A stretch of DNA of 64,000 bases from Thaumasiovibrio subtropicus (GTDB lineage Bacteria > Pseudomonadota > Gammaproteobacteria > Enterobacterales > Vibrionaceae), in the NCBI RefSeq assembly GCF_019703835.1, contig NZ_AP023055.1:1178001-1242000 (forward strand), in the 5' to 3' direction. The notes below the pieces were generated by a model. That model was not told the origin of the DNA. It worked only from the letters and a program-made list of their open reading frames with translations, and ran no database searches. Made by a program: the position numbers and the translations under genes. This document shows, one piece after another, positions 25,223 through 34,654 of the stretch. Each line of letters begins with the position of its first letter. Position 1 is the stretch's first letter.

Positions 25223-25636
25223 TTAGCCCGCTTCAATCGCTGGGGGCATCTGAGCAAATTTATCAACATCATCGCTTAAAAAGCCAGTATCCCAGTTTGC
25301 GCGTGAATCGACGTAAACATGCGCAGACACTTGGGTTGAAATGGGCTCAGACATTAACCCGGCAGGAACCCAATATGACTGACCGTCAGCGCTTAAATTC
25401 GGCACCGGACTGCCACAATGGCAGCAGAACTCGGACTTAAACCCCGATGGCGTTGCAAATGACTTTATTTGGTTTTCGCCAGATCGCCACTGAAAGTGAG
25501 ACCGCGCTACAATTAAGGCTGAATTAGAAGAGGATCCCGAAACCTTGCGACACAGTGAGCAATGACATTGATAAATCGATGGCAAGTCACCAGTCAATTG
25601 GAATGTTACAGCGCCACACAAACAACTACCTTTCAC
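25223..25636 (-). CDS. GFA/CENP-V domain protein (glutathione-dependent formaldehyde-activating-like)
   Basis: 137 residues. Zinc-binding cysteines are all visible: Cys5 and Cys7 (GSCLCGAV), Cys24, Cys26 and Cys29 (QCHCSLC), and Cys71/72 and Cys74 (FCCHCGSP). The family includes Gfa, which speeds S-hydroxymethylglutathione formation, but most members are uncharacterised. Confidence 0.85.
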   Translation of the reverse strand: MKGSCLCGAVTFQLTGDLPSIYQCHCSLCRKVSGSSSNSALIVARSHFQWRSGENQIKSFATPSGFKSEFCCHCGSPVPNLSADGQSYWVPAGLMSEPISTQVSAHVYVDSRANWDTGFLSDDVDKFAQMPPAIEAG

Positions 25637-25736
25637 TGTACTTCTTCTCTCTTGTAAATTTTATGCTTAAACTCGTCACCACCAACCTTACTATGCTGTT
25701 TTTGATTTAACCACTCAATCTTCAAAACCGTGTCTC

Positions 25737-25765
25737 ATACTCAAGTCACCTCAAGATGCTTGAGG
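25737..25765. repeat. Short member of the ATACTCAA repeat family
   Basis: ATACTCAAGTCACCTCAAGA then TGCTTGAGG: a left terminal repeat running straight into a partial right end. Confidence 0.6.
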
Positions 25766-25778
25766 ATAAAATCAGATC

Positions 25779-26270
25779 TCAAAAGCATACTTCCTCTTCA
25801 AGCACCGCGAGGTTAACTAATTCATCTTTTACTGCGCTGCTCGATAGATAAATGGCTTGCTGAGTACAAGAATATTTAGCGCTGACCTCCATTTTAATAT
25901 CAATTTCATTATCGCCATCCAGATCACCCGCCCATAAAAGTCCGAACCTTGGCTCATCCATGACAGTATCGGCGAAGTTCACCTGCCATAGAACTTGCGC
26001 TTTATCGCCACACGTTAACGTTAATGCAAAGCTATGATCTCTTTCGGGATTGCCTGAAGACGTTAACGAACATCTGTTTTCATTGAATTCAATCATGACA
26101 TAAGATTCAGGGATACCAAGGTAAGTATCCCCAGACACCTTTACTTGATGTTCGCTGCCCGCGAAAATCAAGCAAGGGATTGCACTACACAAACAAGTGA
26201 TAAACCTCAGCACGGACTTTTGCCACATGGAAGTGGTTGTAAAGTCAGTCCGTCGTTTGAGACAACTCAT
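25779..26270 (-). CDS. Secreted protein of unknown function with a DxDGDxxxD motif
   Basis: Up to 163 residues. A signal peptide is visible (LRFITCLCSAIPCLIFAGS); an inner ATG at 26228 gives a shorter n-region and may be the real start. The mature part carries GDLDGDNEIDI, a calcium-loop motif of FG-GAP or dockerin type, and four cysteines. Function unknown. It starts 7 bases after the glyoxalase-like gene stop, so the two are probably co-transcribed. Confidence 0.6.
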   Translation of the reverse strand: MSCLKRRTDFTTTSMWQKSVLRFITCLCSAIPCLIFAGSEHQVKVSGDTYLGIPESYVMIEFNENRCSLTSSGNPERDHSFALTLTCGDKAQVLWQVNFADTVMDEPRFGLLWAGDLDGDNEIDIKMEVSAKYSCTQQAIYLSSSAVKDELVNLAVLEEEVCF

Positions 26271-26276
26271 CCTATG

Positions 26277-26678
26277 CTACTCACCCGGCCAAATTAACTC
26301 TAATCTTAGGCCTGATGGCTCATTAAACATCATATGTTTACGGGGGCCGCCCGATAATAACTCGGGAGCAAATTCAATTTGGCACTGCGGGTGAGCTTCA
26401 ACTTTTTTGTACAGTTCATTGAGCTTGGCCTCAGATGGCACTTGGATCGCTAAGTGATGCAGCCCAACATTTCTCCTGCGATTAAACTCAACACCATTGA
26501 GACTCGCATCCACCTGCCAAAGGGTTAAACGCAGTACCCCATCTGTCACTGCTGTTCTCGGGTATGACGGATCATATCCTGACTCTTGCCAGCCAAGCAC
26601 ATCAACAAAAAAAGATTTACTCGCCTCTAAGTCACTCACCGACAATCCAAGGTGATTCAAGCCCATTGTTTCCGACAT
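26277..26678 (-). CDS. Glyoxalase/VOC superfamily protein
   Basis: 133 residues, two beta-alpha-beta-beta-beta modules. LNHLGLSVSDLEASKSFF and LHHLAIQVPSEAKLNELY hold the two module starts with metal-ligand histidines; GLRLELIWPGE carries the C-terminal glutamate. Substrate unknown; the fold covers lyases, dioxygenases and resistance proteins. Confidence 0.82.
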   Translation of the reverse strand: MSETMGLNHLGLSVSDLEASKSFFVDVLGWQESGYDPSYPRTAVTDGVLRLTLWQVDASLNGVEFNRRRNVGLHHLAIQVPSEAKLNELYKKVEAHPQCQIEFAPELLSGGPRKHMMFNEPSGLRLELIWPGE

Positions 26679-26871
26679 TTTTATGCTCCTTTATAAGTCA
26701 GTTTGACGCTAAGTGATTAAATAAAATAACAATATTATTAACAATATGTTAAATATCAAAACGTGGAATGACACGCAAAGTTGGACTGATTAGTACATAA
26801 AATAAGACCAAGGGGAGATGTCGAGGAGACTAAAGTCACTCCCAAGCCCCCAACAAGTCACCTATTTCCAT

Positions 26872-29800
26872 CTACGATGCCAGTTTTAAAGGCTGCTCTT
26901 CATCCAGCGCGCTGTGGCGTTTAACTAACCCAAAATCACCTAAAATGGCGTAAGCAGAAGGGATCATAAATAGCACAAGTAGTGTGGATGTGAAGATACC
27001 AAACACAATCGAAATGACGAGCGGCTTAATCACCTGCGCTTGTAAACTGGTCTCTAACAACAGCGGGAGAAGACCCGCAGCGGTGGTCACAGAAGTGAGG
27101 AACACAGCGCGAAAGCGTTCACGGCTTGCCTGTACGACCGCGGTGTAGATGTCATCCCCTTCATCTAAATGATGACGGATATACTGCACCAGCAAAATCG
27201 AGTCATTCACTACAACCCCAGCAAGGGATACAAATCCCATCATACTCGGCATACTCAGCGGATGGCCGAGTAGCCAATGCCCCCAGAGCACACCGATCAG
27301 TGCAAGTGGAATAGCAATTAAAACCACGAATGGTTCAATGTAGCTGCGAAATTGAAAGCTCAAAATCACAAAGACACCAAAGATACCCAGTGCAAAACCT
27401 GTCGCCATCGAACTGCCCGTTTCAGCGGTATCTTTCGCTGCGCCTTCAAAGTTAAACCTTAATCCCGGATAAACCTTCATCAATTCAGGTTGAAGTTCTT
27501 GTCTAAACTGACGTAACACTTCTGCCGAGCTGACCACAGACTGACGAACATCCGCTGAAACCGTTAAGGTTCTCAGGCCATCAATGCGTTGAATACGGAC
27601 ATAATTACGCTGATATTCAAGATTGGCGATCGTGCCCAATGGTAATTGGCTGCCATCTGCCATCACAATCGGGAAGCTGGCTAAACCTTGCAGATCACCA
27701 ATGCGATCCTTTTCCAGCATCACTTGTATTTTGATGTTCTCGGCACCGATTTGAATCTCATCCGCCGTTTGGCCGTAATACGCCGCGCGCAGCTGAGAAG
27801 CGATCATCTGACCATCAACACCAAAGGCTTCCGCCCCCGGACGCATTGAAATACTGAGTTCAGGTTTACCCATGCGCATGTCATCCAGCACCCCGCTGAC
27901 ACCTTCAAATGAAGCAAGGAACTGACGTGTATCCAGTGATGCCGCTTTGAGCATATCGAGATCATCATGCTGCATGCGGATTTCTAAATCTTTGCCACCC
28001 GGCCCCATTGCGGGCTGTTTGTACACTAACGAAACGGGATGAGGTAATATCCCGACTTCAGCTTCCCACGCATCAACAAAATCATCGATCAACGTTTTAC
28101 GCGTTTCAGCACTTTGTAAGTCGAGCCGTACCGTCGCGACGTGCGGTCCACGTTCGTCTGCATCGGCATTAAAATTGTATTGCTCTGTAATGTTAAGCAC
28201 TAAACGCTCACCACCTTCGACACGCTCCGTCCATTCCGCATCAAGTTTCTGCGCCGCGGTGACCAGTTCAGCCACAACGGCTTCGGTCTGCGTTAGCGTC
28301 GAGCCGGGCGGCAAAATCAAACGTGCTTCAATGATATCGCCATCCAACTCGGGAAAGCCCACAAACTTTAACGCTCCGCCAGCAAGTAAAGCAAAAGAGG
28401 CAAACAATAAACCTATCACGCCCCCGACAAAGGCATACCGCCAGCGAACGGCCGCACTGACAGCAGTCACCAATTGGTTATTCCTGAATGACTCAAATTT
28501 GGCTAAGAAGCGTGCTTTCCACCCTGACTCTTTGTCGCCGCCGGGGTGATGTTCAAGGGAGTGACGGAGGTGATTAGGCAGAATCAGAAACGCTTCGACC
28601 AAGCTTAACGTCAATACAAGGATCAAGACTTGCGGCACCACGCGAAGCACCGCCCCCATCTCCCCTTGAAGAAAAATCAAGCTACCAAAGATACAGATAG
28701 TGGTGAGGTAAGAGGACATCACGCCCGGCAGCACCTTTTTCACGCCGTTGTAGACCGCATCTTTCACCTTCTGCCCTTTGTCGATATGCGACGCGATCGA
28801 TTCGGAGATCACGATAGCATCATCCATCATGATACCAATCGCCATTAACAGTGCCACCAGCGACATAATATTGATCGACAGCCCCAGACTCGCCATCAAA
28901 TACATGCTACCTAAGAAAGCCACTGGCAAGCCTGCGGCGACCCAAAAAGAATACCGAAAGCTAAAAAACAGCCACATGACGCCGAAGACAAGAATGACCC
29001 CTTGCCAACCATTGCGCACCATCATAGTGAGGCGGTCCCACAGTAGCGAAGAGAGATCATTCGTTAGCACCAGTTCAACCCCTGCTGGTGCGGTCGCATT
29101 TTCTTGATCAACGAACTGCGCAACACGGTCTTTGATTCTTAAGGCATCATCCGCTTTGTTTTTGCTGATGCGCAACATGGCTGAAGGCTCGCCATCAAAC
29201 AAGATCTTCTGCTCGTCGAGTTCAAAGCGATCCGTAATAGTGGCGATATCGCGAAGACGAACAACGCCGCCATTTTTATCCGCGCCCACCACAATTTGTG
29301 CCAGCGTTTCTGGTGTTACCTGTTGACCATCAAAACGCAGCAAATAGTTTCTATCTTCCAGCTCGACATTACCACTTGGTAATTTAATGTTCTGTCGCGA
29401 CAATTTGGCGGCAATGTCACTCACATTCAAACCTAACTGACGTACCGCAATCGGGTTAAGCTCAACCCGCAATTGATGATCCGAAAACCCCGCCACATCG
29501 ACCAAAGAGACGCCATAATCAAGCTTCAAGGTTCGTTTCAATGCTTCGGCGTAGCGTTTTAGTTCGGGTAACGGCATATCGGCTTTAATGGCAATATCAA
29601 CAACCGGCTCGTTCCAATCCAACTCACGCACAATCGGCGTTTCAATCTCTGCGGGAAAATCGTTGACTGCACCAATCTGTGTTTGCACATCCACCAACAT
29701 GCGCGACACCACCTCCGCACTTGTCAGCTTGATAATCATGGATGCGGAGCCTTCAACCGCTTCACAGCGCGATTCGACAATATTGGCGAGGCCATCTATC

Positions 29801-30003
29801 GCATCTTCCATCCGCATACAAATGCTTTCTTCGACTTCTTGTGGGGAAGCCCCCGGATAGATCACTGACGCAATGATGTAAGGCGGCGCAAATTCCGGAA
29901 ACGTTTCTCGTTTCAGTTTAGGTAGTGATACCAAGCCAATGAGAATCAACCCCAACATCATCAAGTTAGCAGCGGTTGGATGGCGAGAGAAATAGCGAAT
30001 CAT
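26872..30003 (-). CDS. RND-family efflux pump, inner-membrane transporter
   Basis: 1043 residues, HAE1-like RND permease. Twelve membrane segments with two large periplasmic loops. Segment 4 has the paired acidic residues of the proton relay (GIMMDDAIVISE), segment 10 has AGVVVNDSILLV. MIRYFSRHPTAANLMM is the usual N-terminus. It would export hydrophobic drugs or metabolites with the adaptor encoded just upstream (4-base overlap). No TolC-like gene is in the operon. Confidence 0.93.
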   Translation of the reverse strand: MIRYFSRHPTAANLMMLGLILIGLVSLPKLKRETFPEFAPPYIIASVIYPGASPQEVEESICMRMEDAIDGLANIVESRCEAVEGSASMIIKLTSAEVVSRMLVDVQTQIGAVNDFPAEIETPIVRELDWNEPVVDIAIKADMPLPELKRYAEALKRTLKLDYGVSLVDVAGFSDHQLRVELNPIAVRQLGLNVSDIAAKLSRQNIKLPSGNVELEDRNYLLRFDGQQVTPETLAQIVVGADKNGGVVRLRDIATITDRFELDEQKILFDGEPSAMLRISKNKADDALRIKDRVAQFVDQENATAPAGVELVLTNDLSSLLWDRLTMMVRNGWQGVILVFGVMWLFFSFRYSFWVAAGLPVAFLGSMYLMASLGLSINIMSLVALLMAIGIMMDDAIVISESIASHIDKGQKVKDAVYNGVKKVLPGVMSSYLTTICIFGSLIFLQGEMGAVLRVVPQVLILVLTLSLVEAFLILPNHLRHSLEHHPGGDKESGWKARFLAKFESFRNNQLVTAVSAAVRWRYAFVGGVIGLLFASFALLAGGALKFVGFPELDGDIIEARLILPPGSTLTQTEAVVAELVTAAQKLDAEWTERVEGGERLVLNITEQYNFNADADERGPHVATVRLDLQSAETRKTLIDDFVDAWEAEVGILPHPVSLVYKQPAMGPGGKDLEIRMQHDDLDMLKAASLDTRQFLASFEGVSGVLDDMRMGKPELSISMRPGAEAFGVDGQMIASQLRAAYYGQTADEIQIGAENIKIQVMLEKDRIGDLQGLASFPIVMADGSQLPLGTIANLEYQRNYVRIQRIDGLRTLTVSADVRQSVVSSAEVLRQFRQELQPELMKVYPGLRFNFEGAAKDTAETGSSMATGFALGIFGVFVILSFQFRSYIEPFVVLIAIPLALIGVLWGHWLLGHPLSMPSMMGFVSLAGVVVNDSILLVQYIRHHLDEGDDIYTAVVQASRERFRAVFLTSVTTAAGLLPLLLETSLQAQVIKPLVISIVFGIFTSTLLVLFMIPSAYAILGDFGLVKRHSALDEEQPLKLAS

Positions 30004-31382
30004 GATGACTGCTCCTGCTCAATCTGTCGATCGGCCTCATCCAAAGATTGGTCGCCTAGTCGCGCATCTTCAGACGATATGCCATTAGATGGGCTCTCCT
30101 CAGGGGTTAGCGCCATGCCTTCAACCGCAGGTAAAAGATCATTGAGAACCAACTGCTCTCCTGCGACCACATTACCTCGAATTGCCACAAGCCCTTGACT
30201 TCGAAATAGAATCGCAACTTCTTCGATGGCCAACTTACCTTCACGATACAGGTAAATGCGATTACCGTGGATGGCACGCTCAGGTACCGTAATCAATGGT
30301 TGTTTAAACCCAGTCAACGTCGCTTCAACGAGCATGCCGTTGACGAGCGGGGGGGCTTGAGTTGGGTCAAGCTGACGAAAGTCCTGCACCACATCTAAAA
30401 TCACCCCGACGGTCGCTTGGTTCAGGCTGACACTGTCGCTGATCCGTGACACTGTCGCAGGCCACTCATATCGCTGGCTACCACTGCTCAGTGTGACCGT
30501 CACTGCCAAGTCCAGTTGGTCAACACCTGTATTAATCGGGTTCGATGCTGAAACACCACCGAAGGACGCAGACAACATGGCCATATCATGAATGGCAATT
30601 TGCGCATCGATTTCAACCGCATCAATACCATGTGCGACCATCATCACTTGCTGCAGATTAACAACTTGGTCTTTCTCGACATTAACATCTGCAATGCGAC
30701 CATCCATTGGCAAGACGATTTCTGTTTTCTCCAGCGAACGTTTTGCTTCATCTACCCGCGAAGTGTTCACACTGACAAGGGCTTCTGTCACTTTTCGCTC
30801 ATTCGGCATAACAAAAAGCTGCGTTTCCAGTTCCTGAACCGTTCTTTGGCTCGCTAACACAGCCTGCTGCTCACTATCGACATCAGATTGTGCAATCAAC
30901 CCTCGCTGACGAAGATCTTGTTTTCGTTTCAACTCTTGGCGGCTGATAGCCAGACGCTGTTTCTCTAAACTCAGTTGAGTTTTGAGGTTTTTCTCTTCTT
31001 GAGCCAGTTTTTTCAGCTGCGCTTGTGCCGAACTCAAATCTGCTTCAGCTTGTGCCAAACGCAGTTCATAATCGAGGGGGTCAATACGCACCAGTACCGT
31101 GCCTGCTTCAACCAAGCGTCCCTTTTCTAACTCTGGTGATTTATAAACAACTCGACCACTGGTCTCCGCTATCCCTTGCCATTCCACTTTCGGTGTAACC
31201 CGTCCAAAGCCAACGACTTGTGGCGCAATCGCCTGCGGTTCCAATGGCATCAACTCGACTAAGCGGCTGCGGCTGGCAGCGGGATTGAGTTCCGGAGACG
31301 GACGCGACTTTATCGCCACCACCAAGACAACAACACCAACGAGTACCGCCGGGATAAACAATAGCTTTCGTGATAGCTTCAT
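30000..31382 (-). CDS. RND efflux periplasmic adaptor (membrane fusion protein)
   Basis: 460 residues. An N-terminal membrane anchor (LLFIPAVLVGVVVLVVAI, no lipobox cysteine) is followed by a barrel-sandwich half (GRVVYKSPELEKGRLVEAGT), a coiled-coil hairpin rich in Q, E, K and L (about 100-220), the second half (VLPMDGRIADVNVEKDQVV) and a beta-barrel. It overlaps both the tetR gene upstream and the RND gene downstream by 4 bases. Confidence 0.9.
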   Translation of the reverse strand: MKLSRKLLFIPAVLVGVVVLVVAIKSRPSPELNPAASRSRLVELMPLEPQAIAPQVVGFGRVTPKVEWQGIAETSGRVVYKSPELEKGRLVEAGTVLVRIDPLDYELRLAQAEADLSSAQAQLKKLAQEEKNLKTQLSLEKQRLAISRQELKRKQDLRQRGLIAQSDVDSEQQAVLASQRTVQELETQLFVMPNERKVTEALVSVNTSRVDEAKRSLEKTEIVLPMDGRIADVNVEKDQVVNLQQVMMVAHGIDAVEIDAQIAIHDMAMLSASFGGVSASNPINTGVDQLDLAVTVTLSSGSQRYEWPATVSRISDSVSLNQATVGVILDVVQDFRQLDPTQAPPLVNGMLVEATLTGFKQPLITVPERAIHGNRIYLYREGKLAIEEVAILFRSQGLVAIRGNVVAGEQLVLNDLLPAVEGMALTPEESPSNGISSEDARLGDQSLDEADRQIEQEQSS

Positions 31383-32020
31383 GACACCACCTCACTCTCT
31401 TCTTTCATCATTCCCTGTCGCAACAATTGCATATTATGATCAGCCAAGGCATTGAGCAGTTGCGCGTTAATTTCAATGCCTTGCAACTCTGCAAAACCTC
31501 TAGGGATCAGGAACGGAAAAATCATTAAGCTCAGGAAAGTCAAACGTGCAAACGTGGGATCGCAACCTTCTTTCAAATCAGGCATCTTCGAAAATAGGGT
31601 TTCATGCATCGGACGCACAAAGCGCTCAAACTGTTTATCTAATATGCGACGCTGGGTATCATCCGCTGGCCCATTCATAATCCGTGCAACCAAGGCTGGA
31701 AACTCAGGATAGGGTGCCATTGTCTTGTAGTAGGTTCTCATCAGTTGTTCTAAATTATCGAACCCACCTTTATCTAATACCGCACTCATTGTTGAATGAA
31801 TCGGCTCCATGGTATCGTTCACCATGGCTTCAAACAGACCCGCTTTACTCTGAAAATAGTAGCGAATGAGTGCAACATTCACGCCCGCTTTCTCGGCGAC
31901 CATGCGCGTAGAAACCTTCTCATAAGGCAGACGCATAAACATCGGCCTACAAGCATCAATTAGCTTTTGCCTTGCGTCGCTATCGCCACCTACGGGACGC
32001 CCTGCTTTACGTACGCTCAC
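31379..32020 (-). CDS. TetR-family repressor of the RND operon
   Basis: 213 residues from a GTG at 32020 with GGAG 6 bases upstream; the ATG three bases earlier is out of frame. TetR helix-turn-helix: VSTRMVAEKAGVNVALIRYYFQSKAGLFEAM (start VSTRMVAEKAGV, about residues 36-66). First gene of a tetR-adaptor-pump operon, so it probably represses its own operon and responds to a pump substrate. Confidence 0.88.
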   Translation of the reverse strand: MSVRKAGRPVGGDSDARQKLIDACRPMFMRLPYEKVSTRMVAEKAGVNVALIRYYFQSKAGLFEAMVNDTMEPIHSTMSAVLDKGGFDNLEQLMRTYYKTMAPYPEFPALVARIMNGPADDTQRRILDKQFERFVRPMHETLFSKMPDLKEGCDPTFARLTFLSLMIFPFLIPRGFAELQGIEINAQLLNALADHNMQLLRQGMMKEESEVVS

Positions 32021-32029
32021 ATCACACTC

Positions 32030-32124
32030 CTATAATTAATCAGCCGATGAATATAGTACGTTGCCAAAAAGCAAATTGCTTAACGCAAAAATTCACCCAA
32101 AATTAAACAATTGATTAATTATAG
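32030..32124. promoter_or_regulatory. Paired inverted 13-base operators upstream of tetR
   Basis: CTATAATTAATCA (32030-32042) and its exact reverse complement TGATTAATTATAG (32112-32124) flank the promoter region of the tetR-RND operon. One copy lies just upstream of the Shine-Dalgarno sequence. They are likely binding sites of the TetR product. Confidence 0.5.
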
Positions 32125-32168
32125 ACAAGAACACCTAACGACAAGCAATGTGCGTGACAAAAACAAGA

Positions 32169-32204
32169 GAGGCTCAGTTGCTATGCATCCTGCAACTGAG
32201 CCTC
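32169..32204 (-). terminator. Terminator of the EF-G-like gene
   Basis: A perfect 13-base stem (GAGGCTCAGTTGC/GCAACTGAGCCTC) with a 10-base loop, followed on the reverse strand by TCTTGTTTTTG. Confidence 0.85.
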
Positions 32205-32243
32205 ATTAGGTGTACATTGACTCGGGGTGAGTCAATCATATGG

Positions 32244-34265
32244 CTAAACTTCACTCTCTCCTTTGCACACGCGCTTTTGAACATTTCCCGGCGCAGGTTC
32301 GTAGTGACTCAATGCCATTTGGAATCGACCTTCTCCGCCAGTCATCGCTTTGAGGCGACGAGCATAATCTTCTAACTCATTCAGTGGCGATTTCGCACTG
32401 ATTTTAGTGAAGTCAGCAGCAATCGGCATCGTCCCTTCAATCAAACCACGATTCGCAGAGAGATCTCCAGACACATCACCCACCGCTTCCGTTGGTACCA
32501 CAATATCGAGTTGATAGATTGGCTCAAGTACGATTGGGTTGGCATCTCGCACCGCTTCAAGAAAGGCTTTCTTACCCGCAATCACAAAGGCAATCTCTTT
32601 CGAGTCCACGGAATGATGTTTGCCATCAAATACCGTCACTTCAATGTCTTTAATTGGATTCCCAGAAATCGCTCCTTCATCCAATGCTTGACGTACGCCT
32701 TTTTCTACCGCGGGGATGAGCGAGGTAGGGATAGCGCCACCAACCACTTTATTCACAAACTTGAAGCCTTCTCCACGCCCCAATGGTTTCACCCGCAGAT
32801 GCACTTCACCAAACTGGCCAGCACCCCCACTTTGCTTTTTATGTCGGTAGACTGTCTCTGCTTCTTGGGTAATCGTCTCAAAGTAAATCACACTCGGTTG
32901 CCGTGTTTCGACGTGTAGCTTATAAACCGCGGCCATTTTCTCCAAGGCGATTTTCAAATGAAACTCCCCCTGTCCACTCAAGATCGTTTCATTCGTCCGA
33001 ATACGGTGCTCGAGTTGTAGAGAGGGATCCTCTGAGACTAACTTATTTAATACTTCAGACAGTTTTTGCTCGTCACCACGCTTGGTCGGCTCTATCACTA
33101 ACTGATACATGGGAGAAGGAAAGCACAAGGTTTTTAAACTCACATGGTCTTCATCATGTGAATCATGCACGACGGAATCAAACGCGAGTTCGTCGACTTT
33201 TGCTAAGACGCACAAATCTCCAGCGCGCGCTTGACCAATCTCAACCCGTTTTTTCCCTTGTAACTGATAGAGGTGGCCAACTTTGAAGGCTTTATTGTTT
33301 TCACCAATAAAGAGCTGGCTACCCGCCGTTATCTGACCTTGGAAGACGCGGATATACGCCAGCTTACCCAAGTAAGGATCAACACTGACCTTATAGACAT
33401 GACCAACACTGTGGGCAAGCGTCTCACAATCAACCGGGACTTGATGGCCGTTTTTCTCGAGTAGCGGTGGATTCCCTTCCATCGGGGTTGGCATCAGCTC
33501 TGCGAGCGTTTGCAACAACAACTCACACCCAACATTGGTTTCTGCTGAAGTGAAACAGACCGGAACGATATGACCCGTGCGCAAGGCTTTTTCAAAGGGA
33601 TCATGTAGCTGCTCAACGGTAAGAGAGGAACCTTGCTCTAAGTACTGCTCCATCAAGACTTCATCCACTTCTACCACTTGATCAATCAAGCGCTCATGGG
33701 CCTCACTGACACTGCCGCACAAAGTCTGTTCATCCAGTTGAGGCGAAAAATAGCAATCGACAACGCGCTTGCCATCTGCTGAAGGGAGATTTATCGGCAA
33801 ACAGTGATCACCAAAACGTTCTGTGATCGCCGCCAACGTAGCGAGCAGGTCGGCATTGGGTGCATCCATCTTATTGATGATGACCATTTGGCACTTCTGC
33901 CGCTCTGTTGCAAACGCAAACAATTGCTCGCTTATTTGAGAGATAGGCAATGTAGGATCGATGACCAACGCCGAGGTTTCAACGGCTGGGAACACGCTTA
34001 ACGCCCGTCCCATCAGTTCAGGCAGCCCCGGCGTGTCTATCAGGTTCATTTTATGTTTTTGCCAGCTCAAGGCGACTGGCGTGGCTTCAATACTGTGTTG
34101 ATATTGAATAGATTGAGCATCAAAATCAGTGACGGTGTCACCATCTTTAATATGACCTAAATGCGTGGTGGCCTGTGAATCGTACAACAGCCGTTCAATG
34201 AGGCTTGTCTTCCCAGCCCCAGTTTGACCAACAAAAACAATGTTTCGAATGTAGTTAAAAGGCAT
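32244..34265 (-). CDS. Elongation factor G paralogue (EF-G2-like GTPase)
   Basis: 673 residues from ATG 34265 (AGGGGG upstream). GTPase motifs: GQTGAGKTS (P loop), DTPG, NKMD. EF-G domains II-V follow, with GQGEFHLKIAL, PLGRGEGFKFV and a C-terminal EF-G fold. At about 30 residues shorter than canonical EF-G and with an atypical switch I, it belongs to the EF-G-like paralogues, which may act in ribosome recycling or stress. The main fusA would be elsewhere. Free-standing gene with its own terminator. Confidence 0.85.
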   Translation of the reverse strand: MPFNYIRNIVFVGQTGAGKTSLIERLLYDSQATTHLGHIKDGDTVTDFDAQSIQYQHSIEATPVALSWQKHKMNLIDTPGLPELMGRALSVFPAVETSALVIDPTLPISQISEQLFAFATERQKCQMVIINKMDAPNADLLATLAAITERFGDHCLPINLPSADGKRVVDCYFSPQLDEQTLCGSVSEAHERLIDQVVEVDEVLMEQYLEQGSSLTVEQLHDPFEKALRTGHIVPVCFTSAETNVGCELLLQTLAELMPTPMEGNPPLLEKNGHQVPVDCETLAHSVGHVYKVSVDPYLGKLAYIRVFQGQITAGSQLFIGENNKAFKVGHLYQLQGKKRVEIGQARAGDLCVLAKVDELAFDSVVHDSHDEDHVSLKTLCFPSPMYQLVIEPTKRGDEQKLSEVLNKLVSEDPSLQLEHRIRTNETILSGQGEFHLKIALEKMAAVYKLHVETRQPSVIYFETITQEAETVYRHKKQSGGAGQFGEVHLRVKPLGRGEGFKFVNKVVGGAIPTSLIPAVEKGVRQALDEGAISGNPIKDIEVTVFDGKHHSVDSKEIAFVIAGKKAFLEAVRDANPIVLEPIYQLDIVVPTEAVGDVSGDLSANRGLIEGTMPIAADFTKISAKSPLNELEDYARRLKAMTGGEGRFQMALSHYEPAPGNVQKRVCKGESEV

Positions 34266-34594
34266 AGCAACCCCCTGTCGCAAAAAAAGAATTTACACAA
34301 CACGGTGTAAAGGGTTCGACGATTAGCCGCGCCTCATGACCTATAAAACAGTTCAGGCAATGGGTGTGTCGCGTTGCTCCAAATCACGGCAAAGCGTCTC
34401 TAGCAATTACGGAATAGATAGACTCATATAGTTGGCGGTCAAAGGACCGCCTGACCGTCTTCCAGGTCATTTTACGAATGGGGATGGACTGACGCGTAGG
34501 ATGTCGCAAAAAGAGCCCTCTTCGTGGGAATCTCTGCTTATCCTGCGCCTAACCTGTAGGGTTTACTGTGATTATGTTCTCGCCTTAAAACAAA
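34266..34594. other. Leader region of the EF-G-like gene, no gene seen
   Basis: About 330 bases without a supported gene. It holds a GC hairpin at 34433-34452 (GGCGGTC AAAG GACCGCC) that could belong to the EF-G-like gene leader. Confidence 0.4.
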
Positions 34595-34595
34595 A

Positions 34596-34627
34596 GGCTG
34601 GCAAGGTGAACTAACCTTGATCCAGCC
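34596..34627 (-). terminator. Terminator of the ManA-like gene
   Basis: GGCTGG-CAAGGT/ACCTTG-CCAGCC stem, followed on the reverse strand by TTTTGTTTT and on the forward strand by AATTTTTG; it can work in both directions. Confidence 0.75.
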
Positions 34628-34654
34628 CAATTTTTGCGCGCTTGTAGCCTCGCG

